Assembly (NCBI GenBank): GCA_963691705.1
Contig: OY829540.1
Location: 45,234,158 to 45,298,157, forward strand
Source: Viola odorata
Lineage: Eukaryota > Streptophyta > Magnoliopsida > Malpighiales > Violaceae
Direction of reading: 5' to 3'
DNA: 64,000 nucleotides
The notes beneath the pieces were generated by a model, which saw only the letters and a list, made by a program, of their open reading frames with translations, did no database searches and had not been told where the DNA came from. Shown in pieces: positions 24,426 to 39,073 of this stretch; position 1 is the stretch's first letter; each line of letters opens with the position of its first letter. A program made the position numbers and the translations under genes.

Positions 24426-27112
24426 ACATGTGCGGACGTGACCAGACACAACATTATCAGACGACATGTGCGGACGTGACAAAACACAACATTAAAAACA
24501 CGATGTGGTGACGTGACCCTTCACAAAGCTTAACAGAGAACATGTGCAAACACAACATTAAAAACACTATGTGGGGACGTGACCTTCACAACGCTTAACA
24601 GACCACATGTGCAAACACAACATTAAAAACACGATGTGGGGACGTGACCCTTCACAACGTTTAACAGACAACATGTGCAAACATGTGCAGACACAACATT
24701 AAAAACACGATGTGGGGACGTGACCCTTCACAACGCTTAACAGACAACATGTGCAAACACAACATTAAAAACACGATGTGGGGACGTGACCCTTCACAAC
24801 GCTTAACAGACAACATGTGGGGACGTGAGCCTTCACAACGCTTAACAGACAACATGTGCGGACGTGACCAGACACAACATTATCAGACGACATGTGCGGA
24901 CGTGACCAAACACAACATTAAAAACACGATGTGTGGACGTGACCCTTCACAATGCTTGACAGACAACATGTGCAGACGTGAGCAGACACAACATTATCAG
25001 ACGACATGTGCGGACATGACCAAACACGATGTGGGGACGTGACCCTTCATAACGCTTAATAGACAACATGTGCGGACGTGACCAGACACAACATTATCAT
25101 ACGACATGTGCGGACGTGACAAAACACAACATTAAAAACACGATGTGGGGACGTGACCCTTCACAACGCTTAACAGACAACATGTGCAAACACAACATTA
25201 AAAACACGATGTGGGGACGTGACCCTTCACAACGCTTAACAGACAACATATGTAGACGTGACGAGACACAACATTATCATCCGACATGTGCGGACGTGAC
25301 CAAACACAACATTAGAAACACGATATGGGGACGTGACCAAACACAACATGTGTAGACGTGACCAAACACAACATTAGAAACACGATGTGGGGACGTGACC
25401 AAACACAACATTATCATACGACATGTGCGGACGTGACGAGACACAACATTATCATCCGACATGTGCGGACGTGACGAGACACAACATTAAAAACACGATG
25501 TGGGGACGTGACCCTTCACAACGCTTAACAGACAACATGTGTAGACGTGACGAGACACAACATTATCATCCGACATGTGCGGACGTGACCAAACACAACA
25601 TTAGAAACACGATGTGGGGACGTGACCAAACACAACATGTGTAGACGTGACCAAACACAACATTAGAAACACGATGTGGGGACGTGACCAGACACAACAT
25701 TATCATACGACATGTGCGGACGTGACAAAACACAACATTAAAAGCACGATGTGGTGACGTGACCCTTCACAAAGCTTAACAGACAACATGTGCAAACACA
25801 ACATTAAAAACACGATGTGGGGACGTGACCCTTCACAACGCTTAACAGACAACATGTGTAGATGTGACGAGACACAACATTATCATCCGACATGTGCGGA
25901 CGTGACCAAACACAACATTAGAAACACGATGTGGGGACGTGACCAAACACAACATATGTAGACGTGACCAAACACAACATTAGAAACACGATGTGGGGAC
26001 GTAACCCTTCACAACGCTTAACAGACAACATGTGCGGACGTGACCAGACACAACATTATCAGACGACATGTGCGGACGTGACCAAACACAACATTAAAAA
26101 CACGATGTGTGGACGTGACACTTCACAACGCTTAACAGACAACATGTGCAGAAGTGACCAAACACGATGTGTGGACGTGACCCTTCACAACGCTTAACAG
26201 ACAACATGTGCAGACGTGACCAGACACAACATTATCAGACGACATGTGCGGACATGACCAAACACGATGTGGGGACGTGACCCTTCACAATACTTAATAG
26301 ACAACATGTGCGGACGTGACCAGACACAACATTATCAGACGACATGTGCGGACGTGACAAAACACAACATTAAAAACACGATGTGGTGACGTGACCCTTC
26401 ACAAAGCTTAACAGAGAACATGTGCAAACACAACATTAAAAACACGATGTGGGGACGTGACCCTTCACAACGCTTAACAGACAACATGTGCAAACACAAC
26501 ATTAAAAACACGATGTGGGGACGTGACCCTTCACAACGTTTAACAGACAACATGTGTAGACGTGACGAGACACAACATTATCAGACGACATGTGCGGACG
26601 TGACAAAACACAACATTAAAAACACGATGTGGTGACGTGACCCTTCACAAAGCTTAACAGAGAACATGTGCAAACACAACATTAAAAACACGATGTGGGG
26701 ACGTGACCCTTCACAACGCTTAACAGACAACATGTGCAAACACAACATTAAAAACACGATGTGGGGACGTGACCCTTCACAACGTTTAACAGACAACATG
26801 TGCAAACATGTGCAGACACAACATTAAAAACACGATGTGGGGACGTGACCCTTCACAACGCTTAACAGACAACATGTGCAAACACAACATTAAAAACACG
26901 ATGTGGGGACGTGACCCTTCACAACGTTTAACCGACAACATGTGCAGATGTGACCAAACACAACATTATCATCCGACATGTGCGGACGTGACCAAACACA
27001 ACATTAAAAACACGATGTGGGGACGTGACCCTTCACAACGCTTAACAGACAACATGTGCGGACGTGACCAGACACAACATTATCAGACGACATGTGCGGA
27101 CGTGACCAAACA
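24426..27112. repeat. Domain 2 edge-type HOR, copy 3
   Basis: It aligns to copy 2 at offset 2,815, then 2,740, then 2,626. The first step (75 bp) is the fusion module near 24,818; the second (114 bp) is the loss of one A-B-C trimer near 26,060. It grades into the 1,370 bp tandem duplication that starts at about 26,028. Confidence 0.8.
24815..24853 (+). repeat. Fusion monomer at a 75 bp deletion junction
   Basis: The sequence CAACATGTGGGGACGTGAGCC starts like A/B (ACATGTG) and continues as C, so an A+B pair present in the sister copies is missing. Loss of 76 bp with one base gained by the register difference fits the observed 75 bp offset change. It also carries a private ACGTGAGCC substitution. 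Confidence 0.8.
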
Positions 27113-28730
27113 CGATGTGGGGACGTGACCCTTCACAGCGCTTAACAGACAACATGTGCAAACACAACATTAAAAACACGATGTGGGGACGTGACCCTTC
27201 ACAACGTTTAACAGACCACATGTGCAAACATGTGCAGACTCAACATTAAAAACACGATGTGGGGACGTGACCCTTCACAACGCTTAACAGACAACATGTG
27301 CAAACACAACATTAAAAACACGATGTGGGGACGTGACCCTTCACAACGTTTAACCGACAACATGTGCGGACGTGACCAGACACAACATTATCAGACGACA
27401 TGTGCGGACGTGACCAGACACAACATTATCAGACGACATGTGCGGACGTGACCAAACACAACATTAAAAACACGATGTGTGGACGTGACACTTCACAACG
27501 CTTAACAGACAACATGTGCAGAAGTGACCAAACACGATGTGTGGACGTGACCCTTCACAACGCTTAACAGACAACATGTGCAGACGTGACCAGACACAAC
27601 ATTATCAGACGACATGTGCGGACATGACCAAACACGATGTGGGGACGTGACCCTTCACAATACTTAATAGACAACATGTGCGGACGTGACCAGACACAAC
27701 ATTATCAGACGACATGTGCGGACGTGACAAAACACAACATTAAAAACACGATGTGGTGACGTGACCCTTCACAAAGCTTAACAGAGAACATGTGCAAACA
27801 CAACATTAAAAACACGATGTGGGGACGTGACCCTTCACAACGCTTAACAGACAACATGTGCAAACACAACATTAAAAACACGATGTGGGGACGTGACCCT
27901 TCACAACGTTTAACAGACAACATGTGTAGACGTGACGAGACACAACATTATCAGACGACATGTGCGGACGTGACAAAACACAACATTAAAAACACGATGT
28001 GGTGACGTGACCCTTCACAAAGCTTAACAGAGAACATGTGCAAACACAACATTAAAAACACGATGTGGGGACGTGACCCTTCACAACGCTTAACAGACAA
28101 CATGTGCAAACACAACATTAAAAACACGATGTGGGGACGTGACCCTTCACAACGTTTAACAGACAACATGTGCAAACATGTGCAGACACAACATTAAAAA
28201 CACGATGTGGGGACGTGACCCTTCACAACGCTTAACAGACAACATGTGCAAACACAACATTAAAAACACGATGTGGGGACGTGACCCTTCACAACGTTTA
28301 ACCGACAACATGTGCAGATGTGACCAAACACAACATTATCATCCGACATGTGCGGACGTGACCAAACACAACATTAAAAACACGATGTGGGGACGTGACC
28401 CTTCACAACGCTTAACAGACAACATGTGCGGACGTGACCAGACACAACATTATCAGACGACATGTGCGGACGTGACCAAACACGATGTGGGGACGTGACC
28501 CTTCACAGCGCTTAACAGACAACATGTGCAAACACAACATTAAAAACACGATGTGGGGACGTGACCCTTCACAACGTTTAACAGACCACATGTGCAAACA
28601 TGTGCAGACTCAACATTAAAAACACGATGTGGGGACGTGACCCTTCACAACGCTTAACAGACAACATGTGCAAACACAACATTAAAAACACGATGTGGGG
28701 ACGTGACCCTTCACAACGTTTAACCGACAA
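26028..28730. repeat. 1,370 bp tandem duplication
   Basis: 26,028-27,360 matches 27,398-28,730 at a constant offset of 1,370. The junction carries two A modules in tandem (27,360-27,435), an order not usual here, which fixes the crossover point. Both copies include J modules spaced 422 bp apart and the AGCGCT C variant. Confidence 0.87.
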
Positions 28731-28843
28731 CATGTGCAGATGTGACCAAACACAACATTATCATCCGACATGTGCTGACGTGACCAAACACAACATTAAA
28801 AACACGATGTGGGGACGTGACCCTTCACAACGCTTAACAGACA

Positions 28844-29443
28844 ACATGTGCGGACGTGACCAGACACAACATTATCAGACGACATGTGCGGACGTGACCA
28901 AACACGATGTGGGGACGTGACCCTTCACAGCGCTTAACAGACAACATGTGCGGACGTGACCAGACACAACATTATAAGACGCCATGTGCGGACGTGACCA
29001 AACACGATGTGGGGACGTGACCCTTCACAACGCTTAACAGACAACATGTGCAGACGTGAGCAGACAAAACATTATCAGACGACATGTGCGGACGTGACCA
29101 AACATGATGTGGGGACGTGACCCTTCACAACGCTTAACAGACAACATGTGCAGACGTGAGCAGACACAACATTATCAGACGACATGTGCGGACGTGACCA
29201 AACACGATGTGGGGACGTGACCCTTCACAATGCTTAACATACAACATGTGCGGACGGGACCAGACACAACATTATAAGACGCCATGTGCGGACGTGACCA
29301 AACACGATGTGGGGACGTGACCCTTCACAACGCTTAACAGACAACATGTGCGGACGTGACCAGACACAACATTATCAGACGACATGTGCGGACGTGACCA
29401 AACACGATGTGGGGACGTGACCCTTCACAACGCTTAACAGACA
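28844..29443. repeat. 100 bp ladder 2 (six units)
   Basis: Units start at 28,844 and every 100 bp to 29,344, with the same variant order as ladder 1. It is followed by the ACATGTGTAGACG module. Confidence 0.92.
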
Positions 29444-30942
29444 ACATGTGTAGACGTGACGAGACACAACATTATCGTCCGACATGTGCGGACGTGACCA
29501 AACACAACAATAGAAACACGATGTGGGGACGTGACCAAACACAACATGTGTAGACGTGACCAAACACAACATTAGAAACACGATGTGGGGACGTGACCAG
29601 ACACAACATTATCATACGACATGTGCGGACGTGACAAAACACAACATTAAAAACACGATGTGGTGACGTGACCCTTCACAAAGCTTAACAGACAACATGT
29701 GCAAACACAACATTAAAAACACGATGTGGGGACGTGACCCTTCACAACGCTTAACAGACAACATGTGTAGACGTGACGAGACACAACATTAGAAACACGA
29801 TGTGGGGACGTGACCCTTCACAACGCTTAACAGACAACATGTGTAGACGTGACGAGACACAACATTATCATCCGACATGTGCGGACGTGACCAAACACAA
29901 CAATAGAAACACGATGTGGGGACGTGACCAAACACAACATGTGTAGACGTGACCAAACACAACATTAGAAACACGATGTGGGGACGTGACCCTTCACAAC
30001 GCTTAACAGACAACATGTGCGGACGTGACCAGACACAACATTATCAGACGACATGTACGGACGTGACCAAAGACAACATTAAAAACACGATGTGTGGACG
30101 TGACCTTTCACAACGCTTAACAGACAACATGTGCGGACGTGACCAGACACAACATTATCAGACGACATGTGCGGACGTGACCAAACACAACATTAAAAAC
30201 ACGATGTGTGGACGTGACCCTTCACAACGCTTAACAGACAACATGTGCAGACGTGACCAAACACGATGTGTGGACGTGACCCTTCACAACGCTTAACAGA
30301 CAACATGTGCAGACGTGACCAGACACAACATTATCAGACGACATGTGAGGACATGACCAAACACGATGTGGGGACGTGACCCTTCACAATACTTAATAGA
30401 CAACATGTGCGGACGTGACCAGACACAACATTATCAGACGACATGTGCGGACGTGACAAAACACAACATTAAAAACACGATGTGGTGACGTGACCCTTCA
30501 CAAAGCTTAACAGAGAACATGTGCAAACACAACATTAAAAACACGATGTGGGGACGTGACCCTTCACAACGCTTAACAGACAACATGTGCAAACACAACA
30601 TTAAAAACACGATGTGGGGACGTGACCCGTCACAACGTTTAACAGACAACATGTGTAGACGTGACGAGACACAACATTATCAGACGACATGTGCGTACGT
30701 GACAAAACACAACATTAAAAACACGATGTGGTGACGTGACCCTTCACAAAGCTTAACAGAGAACATGTGCAAACACAACATTAAAAACACGATGTAGGGA
30801 CGTGACCCTTCACAACGTTTAACCGACAACATGTGCAGATGTGACCAAACACAACATTATCATCCGACATGTGCGGACGTGACCAAACACAACATTAAAA
30901 ACACGATGTGGGGACGTGACCCTTCACAACGCTTAACAGACA

Positions 30943-31542
30943 ACATGTGCGGACGTGACCAGACACAACATTATCAGACGACATGTGCGGACGTGACCAA
31001 ACACGATGTGGGGACGTGACCCTTCACAGCGCTTAACAGACAACATGTGCGGACGTGACCAGACACAACATTATAAGACGCCATGTGCGGACGTGACCAA
31101 ACACGATGTGGGGACGTGACCCTTCACAACGCTTAACAGACAACATGTGCAGACGTGAGCAGACAAAACATTATCAGACGACATGTGCGGACGTGACCAA
31201 ACATGATGTGGGGACGTGACCCTTCACAACGCTTAACAGACAACATGTGCAGACGTGAGCAGACACAACATTATCAGACGACATGTGCGGACGTGACCAA
31301 ACACGATGTGGGGACGTGACCCTTCACAACGCTTAACAGACAACATGTGCGGACGGGACCAGACACAACATTATAAGACGCCATGTGCGGACGTGACCAA
31401 ACACGATGTGGGGACGTTACCCTTCACAACGCTTAACAGACAACATGTGCGGACGTGACCAGACACAACATTATCAGACGACATGTGCGGACGTGACCAA
31501 ACACGATGTGGGGACGTGACCCTTCACAACGCTTAACAGACA
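30943..31542. repeat. 100 bp ladder 3 (six units)
   Basis: Starts every 100 bp from 30,943. The GGACGGGACC unit is followed by GGACGTTACCC (31,411), a marker shared with ladders 5, 6 and 9, which distinguishes this sub-family from ladders 1, 2, 4, 7 and 8. Confidence 0.9.
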
Positions 31543-32079
31543 ACATGTGTAGACGTGACGAGACACAACATTATCATCCGACATGTGCGGACGTGACCAA
31601 ACACAACATTAGAAACACGATGTGGGGACGTGACCAAACACAACATGTGTAGACGTGACCAAACACAACATGTGTAGACGTGACCAAACACAACATTAGA
31701 AACACGATGTGGGGACGTGACCCTTCACAACGCTTAACAGACAACATGTGCGGACGTGACCAGACACAACATTATCAGACGACATGTGCGGACGTGACCA
31801 AACACAACATTAAAAACACGATGTGTGGACGTGACCCTTCACAACGCTTAACAGAGAACATGTGCAGACGTGACCAAACACGATGTGTGGACGTGACCCT
31901 TCGCAACGCTTAACAGACAACATGTGCAGACGTAACCAGACACAACATTATCAGACGACATGTGCGGACGTGACCAAACACAACATTAAAAACACGATGT
32001 CTGGACGTGACCCTTCACAACGCTTAACAGACAACATGTGCAGACGTGACCAAACACGATGTGTGGACGTGACCCTTCA

Positions 32080-35033
32080 CAACGCTTAACAGACAACATG
32101 TGTAGACGTGACCAGACACAACATTATCAGACGACATGTGCGGACATGACCAAACACGATGTGGGGACGTGACCCTTCACAATGCTTAATAGACAACATG
32201 TGCGGACGTGACCAGACACAACATTATCAGACGACATGTGCGGACGTGACAAAACACAACATTAAAAACACGATGTGGTGACGTGACCCTTCACAAAGCT
32301 TAACAGAGAACATGTGCAAACACAACATTAAAAACACTATGTGGGGACGTGACCTTCACAACGCTTAACAGACAACATGTGCAAACACAACATTAAAAAC
32401 ACGATGTGGGGACGTGACCCTTCACAACGTTTAACAGACAACATGTGCAAACATGTGCAGACACAACATTAAAAACACGATGTGGGGACGTGACCCTTCA
32501 CAACGCTTAACAGACAACATGTGCAAACACAACATTAAAAACACGATGTGGGGACGTGACCCTTCACAACGCTTAACAGAGAACATGTGCAAACACAACA
32601 TTAAAAACACGATGTGGGGACGTGACCCTTCACAACGCTTAACAGACAACATGTGCAAACACAACATTAAAAACACGATGTGGGGACGTGACCAAACACA
32701 ACATGTGTAGACGTGACCAAACACAACATTAGAAACACGATGTGGGGACGTGACCAAACACAACATTATCATACGACATGTGCGGACGTGACGAGACACA
32801 ACATTATCATCCGACATGTGCGGACGTGACAAAACACAACATTAAAAACACGATGTGGGGACGTGACCCTTCACAACGCTTAACAGACAACATGTGCAAA
32901 CACAACATTAAAAACACGATGTGGGGACGTGACCCTTCACAACGCTTAACAGACAACATATGTAGACGTGACGAGACACAACATTATCATCCGACATGTG
33001 CGGACGTGACCAAACACAACATTAGAAACACGATGTGGGGACGTGACCAAACACAACATGTGTAGACGTGACCAAACACAACATTAGAAACACGATGTGG
33101 GGACGTGACCAAACACAACATTATCATACGACATGTGCGGACGTGACGAGACACAACATTATCATCCGACATGTGCGGACGTGACGAGACACAACATTAA
33201 AAACACGATGTGGGGACGTGACCCTTTACAACGCTTAACAGACAACATGTGTAGACGTGACGAGACACAACATTATCATCCGACATGTGCGGACGTGACC
33301 AAACACAACATTAGAAACACGATGTGGGGACGTGACCAAACACAACATGTGTAGACGTGACCAAACACAACATTAGAAACACGATGTGGGGACGTGACCA
33401 GACACAACATTATCATACGACATGTGCGGACGTGACAAAACACAACATTAAAAACACGATGTGGTGACGTGACCCTTCACAAAGCTTAACAGACAACATG
33501 TGCAAACACAACATTAAAAACACGATGTGGGGACGTGACCCTTCACAACGCTTAACAGACAACATGTGTAGACGTGACCAGACACAACATTATCAGACGA
33601 CATGTGCGGACATGACCAAACACGATGTGGGGACGTGACCCTTCACAATGCTTAATAGACAACATGTGCGGACGTGACCAGACACAACATTATCAGACGA
33701 CATGTGCGGACGTGACAAAACACAACATTAAAAACACGATGTGGTGACGTGACCCTTCACAAAGCTTAACAGAGAACATGTGCAAACACAACATTAAAAA
33801 CACGATGTGGGGACGTGACCCTTCACAACGCTTAACAGACAACATGTGCAAACACAACATTAAAAACACGATGTGGGGACGTGACCCTTCACAACGTTTA
33901 ACAGACAACATGTGCAAACATGTGCAGACACAACATTAAAAACACGATGTGGGGACGTGACCCTTCACAACGCTTAACAGACAACATGTGCAAACACAAC
34001 ATTAAAAACACGATGTGGGGACGTGACCCTTCACAACGCTTAACAGAGAACATGTGCAAACACAACATTAAAAACACGATGTGGGGACGTGACCCTTCAC
34101 AACGCTTAACAGACAACATGTGCAAACACAACATTAAAAACACGATGTGGGGACGTGACCAAACACAACATGTGTAGACGTGACCAAACACAACATTAGA
34201 AACACGATGTGGGGACGTGACCAAACACAACATTATCATACGACATGTGCGGACGTGACGAGACACAACATTATCATCCGACATGTGCGGACGTGACAAA
34301 ACACAACATTAAAAACACGATGTGGGGACGTGACCCTTCACAACGCTTAACAGACAACATGTGCAAACACAACATTAAAAACACGATGTGGGGACGTGAC
34401 CCTTCACAACGCTTAACAGACAACATATGTAGACGTGACGAGACACAACATTATCATCCGACATGTGCGGACGTGACCAAACACAACATTAGAAACACGA
34501 TGTGGGGACGTGACCAAACACAACATGTGTAGACGTGACCAAACACAACATTAGAAACACGATGTGGGGACGTGACCAAACACAACATTATCATACGACA
34601 TGTGCGGACGTGACGAGACACAACATTATCATCCGACATGTGCGGACGTGACGAGACACAACATTAAAAACACGATGTGGGGACGTGACCCTTTACAACG
34701 CTTAACAGACAACATGTGTAGACGTGACGAGACACAACATTATCATCCGACATGTGCGGACGTGACCAAACACAACATTAGAAACACGATGTGGGGACGT
34801 GACCAAACACAACATGTGTAGACGTGACCAAACACAACATTAGAAACACGATGTGGGGACGTGACCAGACACAACATTATCATACGACATGTGCGGACGT
34901 GACAAAACACAACATTAAAAACACGATGTGGTGACGTGACCCTTCACAAAGCTTAACAGACAACATGTGCAAACACAACATTAAAAACACGATGTGGGGA
35001 CGTGACCCTTCACAACGCTTAACAGACAACATG
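32080..35033. repeat. 1,467 bp tandem duplication
   Basis: The two copies run from about 32,080 and about 33,547. The offset is 1,467, or 1,466 before the one-base GTGACCTTCAC deletion that only the first copy has near 32,352. The second copy has lost the linked CTATGTGG change as well. Both share the rare ACCCTTTACAACG (33,222 and 34,689). Confidence 0.86.
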
Positions 35034-35708
35034 TGTAGACGTGACGAGACACAACATTATCATCCGACATGTGCGGACGTGACCAAACACAACATTAGAA
35101 ACACGATGTGGGGACGTGACCAAACACAACATGTGTAGACGTGACCAAACACAACATTAGAAACACGATGTGGGGACGTAACCCTTCACAACGCTTAACA
35201 GACAACATGTGCGGACGTGACCAGACACAACATTATCAGACGACATGTGCGGACGTGACCAAAGACAACATTAAAAACACGATGTGTGGACGTGACCCTT
35301 CACAACGCTTAACAGACAACATGTGCGGACGTGACCAGACACAACATTATCAGACGACATGTGCGGACGTGACCAAACACAACATTAAAAACACGATGTG
35401 TGGACGTGACACTTCACAACGCTTAACAGACAACATGTGCAGAAGTGACCAAACACGATGTGTGGACGTGACCCTTCACAACGCTTAACAGACAACATGT
35501 GCAGACGTGACCAGACACAACATTATCAGACGACATGTGCGGACATGACCAAACACGATGTGGGGACGTGACCCTTCACAATACTTAATAGACAACATGT
35601 GCGGACGTGACCAGACACAACATTATCAGACGACATGTGCGGACGTGACAAAACACAACATTAAAAACACGATGTGGTGACGTGACCCTTCACAAAGCTT
35701 AACAGAGA

Positions 35709-36200
35709 ACATGTGCAAACACAACATTAAAAACACGATGTGGGGACGTGACCCTTCACAACGCTTAACAGACAACATGTGCAAACACAACATTAAAAAC
35801 ACGATGTGGGGACGTGACCCTTCACAACGTTTAACAGACAACATGTGTAGACGTGACGAGACACAACATTATCAGACGACATGTGCGGACGTGACAAAAC
35901 ACAACATTAAAAACACGATGTGGTGACGTGACCCTTCACAAAGCTTAACAGAGAACATGTGCAAACACAACATTAAAAACACGATGTGGGGACGTGACCC
36001 TTCACAACGCTTAACAGACAACATGTGCAAACACAACATTAAAAACACGATGTGGGGACGTGACCCTTCACAACGTTTAACAGACAACATGTGTAGACGT
36101 GACGAGACACAACATTATCAGACGACATGTGCGGACGTGACAAAACACAACATTAAAAACACGATGTGGTGACGTGACCCTTCACAAAGCTTAACAGAGA
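35709..36200. repeat. Two tandem 246 bp units
   Basis: Units at 35,709-35,954 and 35,955-36,200 are b-C-b-C-A-B-C; a third starts at 36,201 and diverts into the J module at 36,333. The corresponding part of block Q (44,046 on) has one fewer, matching the offset change from 8,337 to 8,091. Confidence 0.87.
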
Positions 36201-36474
36201 ACATGTGCAAACACAACATTAAAAACACGATGTGGGGACGTGACCCTTCACAACGCTTAACAGACAACATGTGCAAACACAACATTAAAAACACGATGTG
36301 GGGACGTGACCCTTCACAACGTTTAACAGACAACATGTGCAAACATGTGCAGACACAACATTAAAAACACGATGTGGGGACGTGACCCTTCACAACGCTT
36401 AACAGACAACATGTGCAAACACAACATTAAAAACACGATGTGGGGACGTGACCCTTCACAACGCTTAACAGACA

Positions 36475-37074
36475 ACATGTGCGGACGTGACCAGACACAA
36501 CATTATCAGACGACATGTGCGGACGTGACCAAACACGATGTGGGGACGTGACCCTTCACAGCGCTTAACAGACAACATGTGCGGACGTGACCAGACACAA
36601 TATTATAAGACGCCATGTGCGGACGTGACCAAACACGATGTGGGGACGTGACCCTTCACAACGCTTAACAGACAACATGTGCAGACGTGAGCAGACAAAA
36701 CATTATCAGACGACATGTGCGGACGTGACCAAACATGATGTGGGGACGTGACCCTTCACAACGCTTAACAGACAACATGTGCAGACGTGAGCAGACACAA
36801 CATTATCAGACGACATGTGCGGACGTGACCAAACACGATGTGGGGACGTGACCCTTCACAATGCTTAACATACAACATGTGCGGACGGGACCAGACACAA
36901 CATTATAAGACGCCATGTGCGGACGTGACCAAACACGATGTGGGGACGTGACCCTTCACAACGCTTAACAGACAACATGTGCAGACGTGACCAGACACAA
37001 CATTATCAGACGACATGTGCGGACGTGACCAAACACGATGTGGGGACGTGACCCTTCACAACGCTTAACAGACA
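36475..37074. repeat. 100 bp ladder 4 (six units)
   Basis: Matches ladder 2 at offset 7,631, with the same variant order. Private changes include CACAATATTATAAGACG near 36,600 and CAGACG in place of CGGACG near 36,980. Confidence 0.9.
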
Positions 37075-38573
37075 ACATGTGTAGACGTGACGAGACACAA
37101 CATTATCATCCGACATGTGCGGACGTGACCAAACACAACAATAGAAACACGATGTGGGGACGTGACCAAACACAACATGTGTAGACGTGACCAAACACAA
37201 CATTAGAAACACGATGTGGGGACGTGACCAGACACAACATTATCATACGACATGTGCGGACGTGACAAAACACAACATTAAAAACACGATGTGGTGACGT
37301 GACCCTTCACAAAGCTTAACAGACAACATGTGCAAACACAACATTAAAAACACGATGTGGGGACGTGACCCTTCACAACGCTTAACAGACAACATGTGTA
37401 GACGTGACGAGACACAACATTAGAAACACGATGTGGGGACGTGACCCTTCACAACGCTTAACAGACAACATGTGTAGACGTGACGAGACACAACATTATC
37501 ATCCGACATGTGCGGACGTGACCAAACACAACAATAGAAACACGATGTGGGGACGTGACCAAACACAACATGTGTAGACGTGACCAAACACAACATTAGA
37601 AACACGATGTGGGGACGTGACCCTTCACAACGCTTAACAGACAACATGTGCGGACGTGACCAGACACAACATTATCAGACGACATGTACGGACGTGACCA
37701 AAGACAACATTAAAAACACGATGTGTGGACGTGACCCTTCACAACGCTTAACAGACAACATGTGCGGACGTGACCAGACACAACATTATCAGACGACATG
37801 TGCGGACGTGACCAAACACAACATTAAAAACACGATGTGTGGACGTGACCCTTCACAACGCTTAACAGACAACATGTGCAGACGTGACCAAACACGATGT
37901 GTGGACGTGACCCTTCACAACGCTTAACAGTCAACATGTGCAGACGTGACCAGACACAACATTATCAGACGACATGTGAGGACATGACCAAACACGATGT
38001 GGGGACGTGACCCTTCACAATACTTAATAGACAACATGTGCGGACGTGACCAGACACAACATTATCAGACGACATGTGCGGACGTGACAAAACACAACAT
38101 TAAAAACACGATGTGGTGACGTGACCCTTCACAAAGCTTAACAGAGAACATGTGCAAACACAACATTAAAAACACGATGTGGGGACGTGACCCTTCACAA
38201 CGCTTAACAGACAACATGTGCAAACACAACATTAAAAACACGATGTGGGGACGTGACCCTTCACAACGTTTAACAGACAACATGTGTAGACGTGACGAGA
38301 CACAACATTATCAGACGACATGTGCGTACGTGACAAAACACAACATTAAAAACACGATGTGGTGACGTGACCCTTCACAAAGCTTAACAGAGAACATGTG
38401 CAAACACAACATTAAAAACACGATGTAGGGACGTGACCCTTCACAACGTTTAACCGACAACATGTGCAGATGTGACCAAACACAACATTATCATCCGACA
38501 TGTGCGGACGTGACCAAACACAACATTAAAAACACGATGTGGGGACGTGACCCTTCACAACGCTTAACAGACA

Positions 38574-39073
38574 ACATGTGCGGACGTGACCAGACACAAC
38601 ATTATCAGACGACATGTGCGGACGTGACCAAACACGATGTGGGGACGTGACCCTTCACAGCGCTTAACAGACAACATGTGCGGACGTGACCAGACACAAC
38701 ATTATAAGACGCCATGTGCGGACGTGACCAAACACGATGTGGGGACGTGACCCTTCACAACGCTTAACAGACAACATGTGCGGACGGGACCAGACACAAC
38801 ATTATAAGACGCCATGTGCGGACGTGACCAAACACGATGTGGGGACGTTACCCTTCACAACGCTTAACAGACAACATGTGCGGACGTGACCAGACACAAC
38901 ATTATCAGACGACATGTGCGGACGTGACCAAACACGATGTGGGGACGTGACCCTTCACAACGCTTAACAGACAACATGTGCGGACGTGACCAGACACAAC
39001 ATTATAAGACGCCATGTGCGGACGTGACCAAACACGAAGTGGGGACGTGACCCTTCACAACGCTTAACAGACA
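38574..39073. repeat. 100 bp ladder 5 (five units)
   Basis: Starts every 100 bp from 38,574. It lacks the two GAGCAGAC units of ladder 3 and has an additional ATAAGACGCC unit at the end with the private ACACGAAGTGGGG (39,033). Confidence 0.9.
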
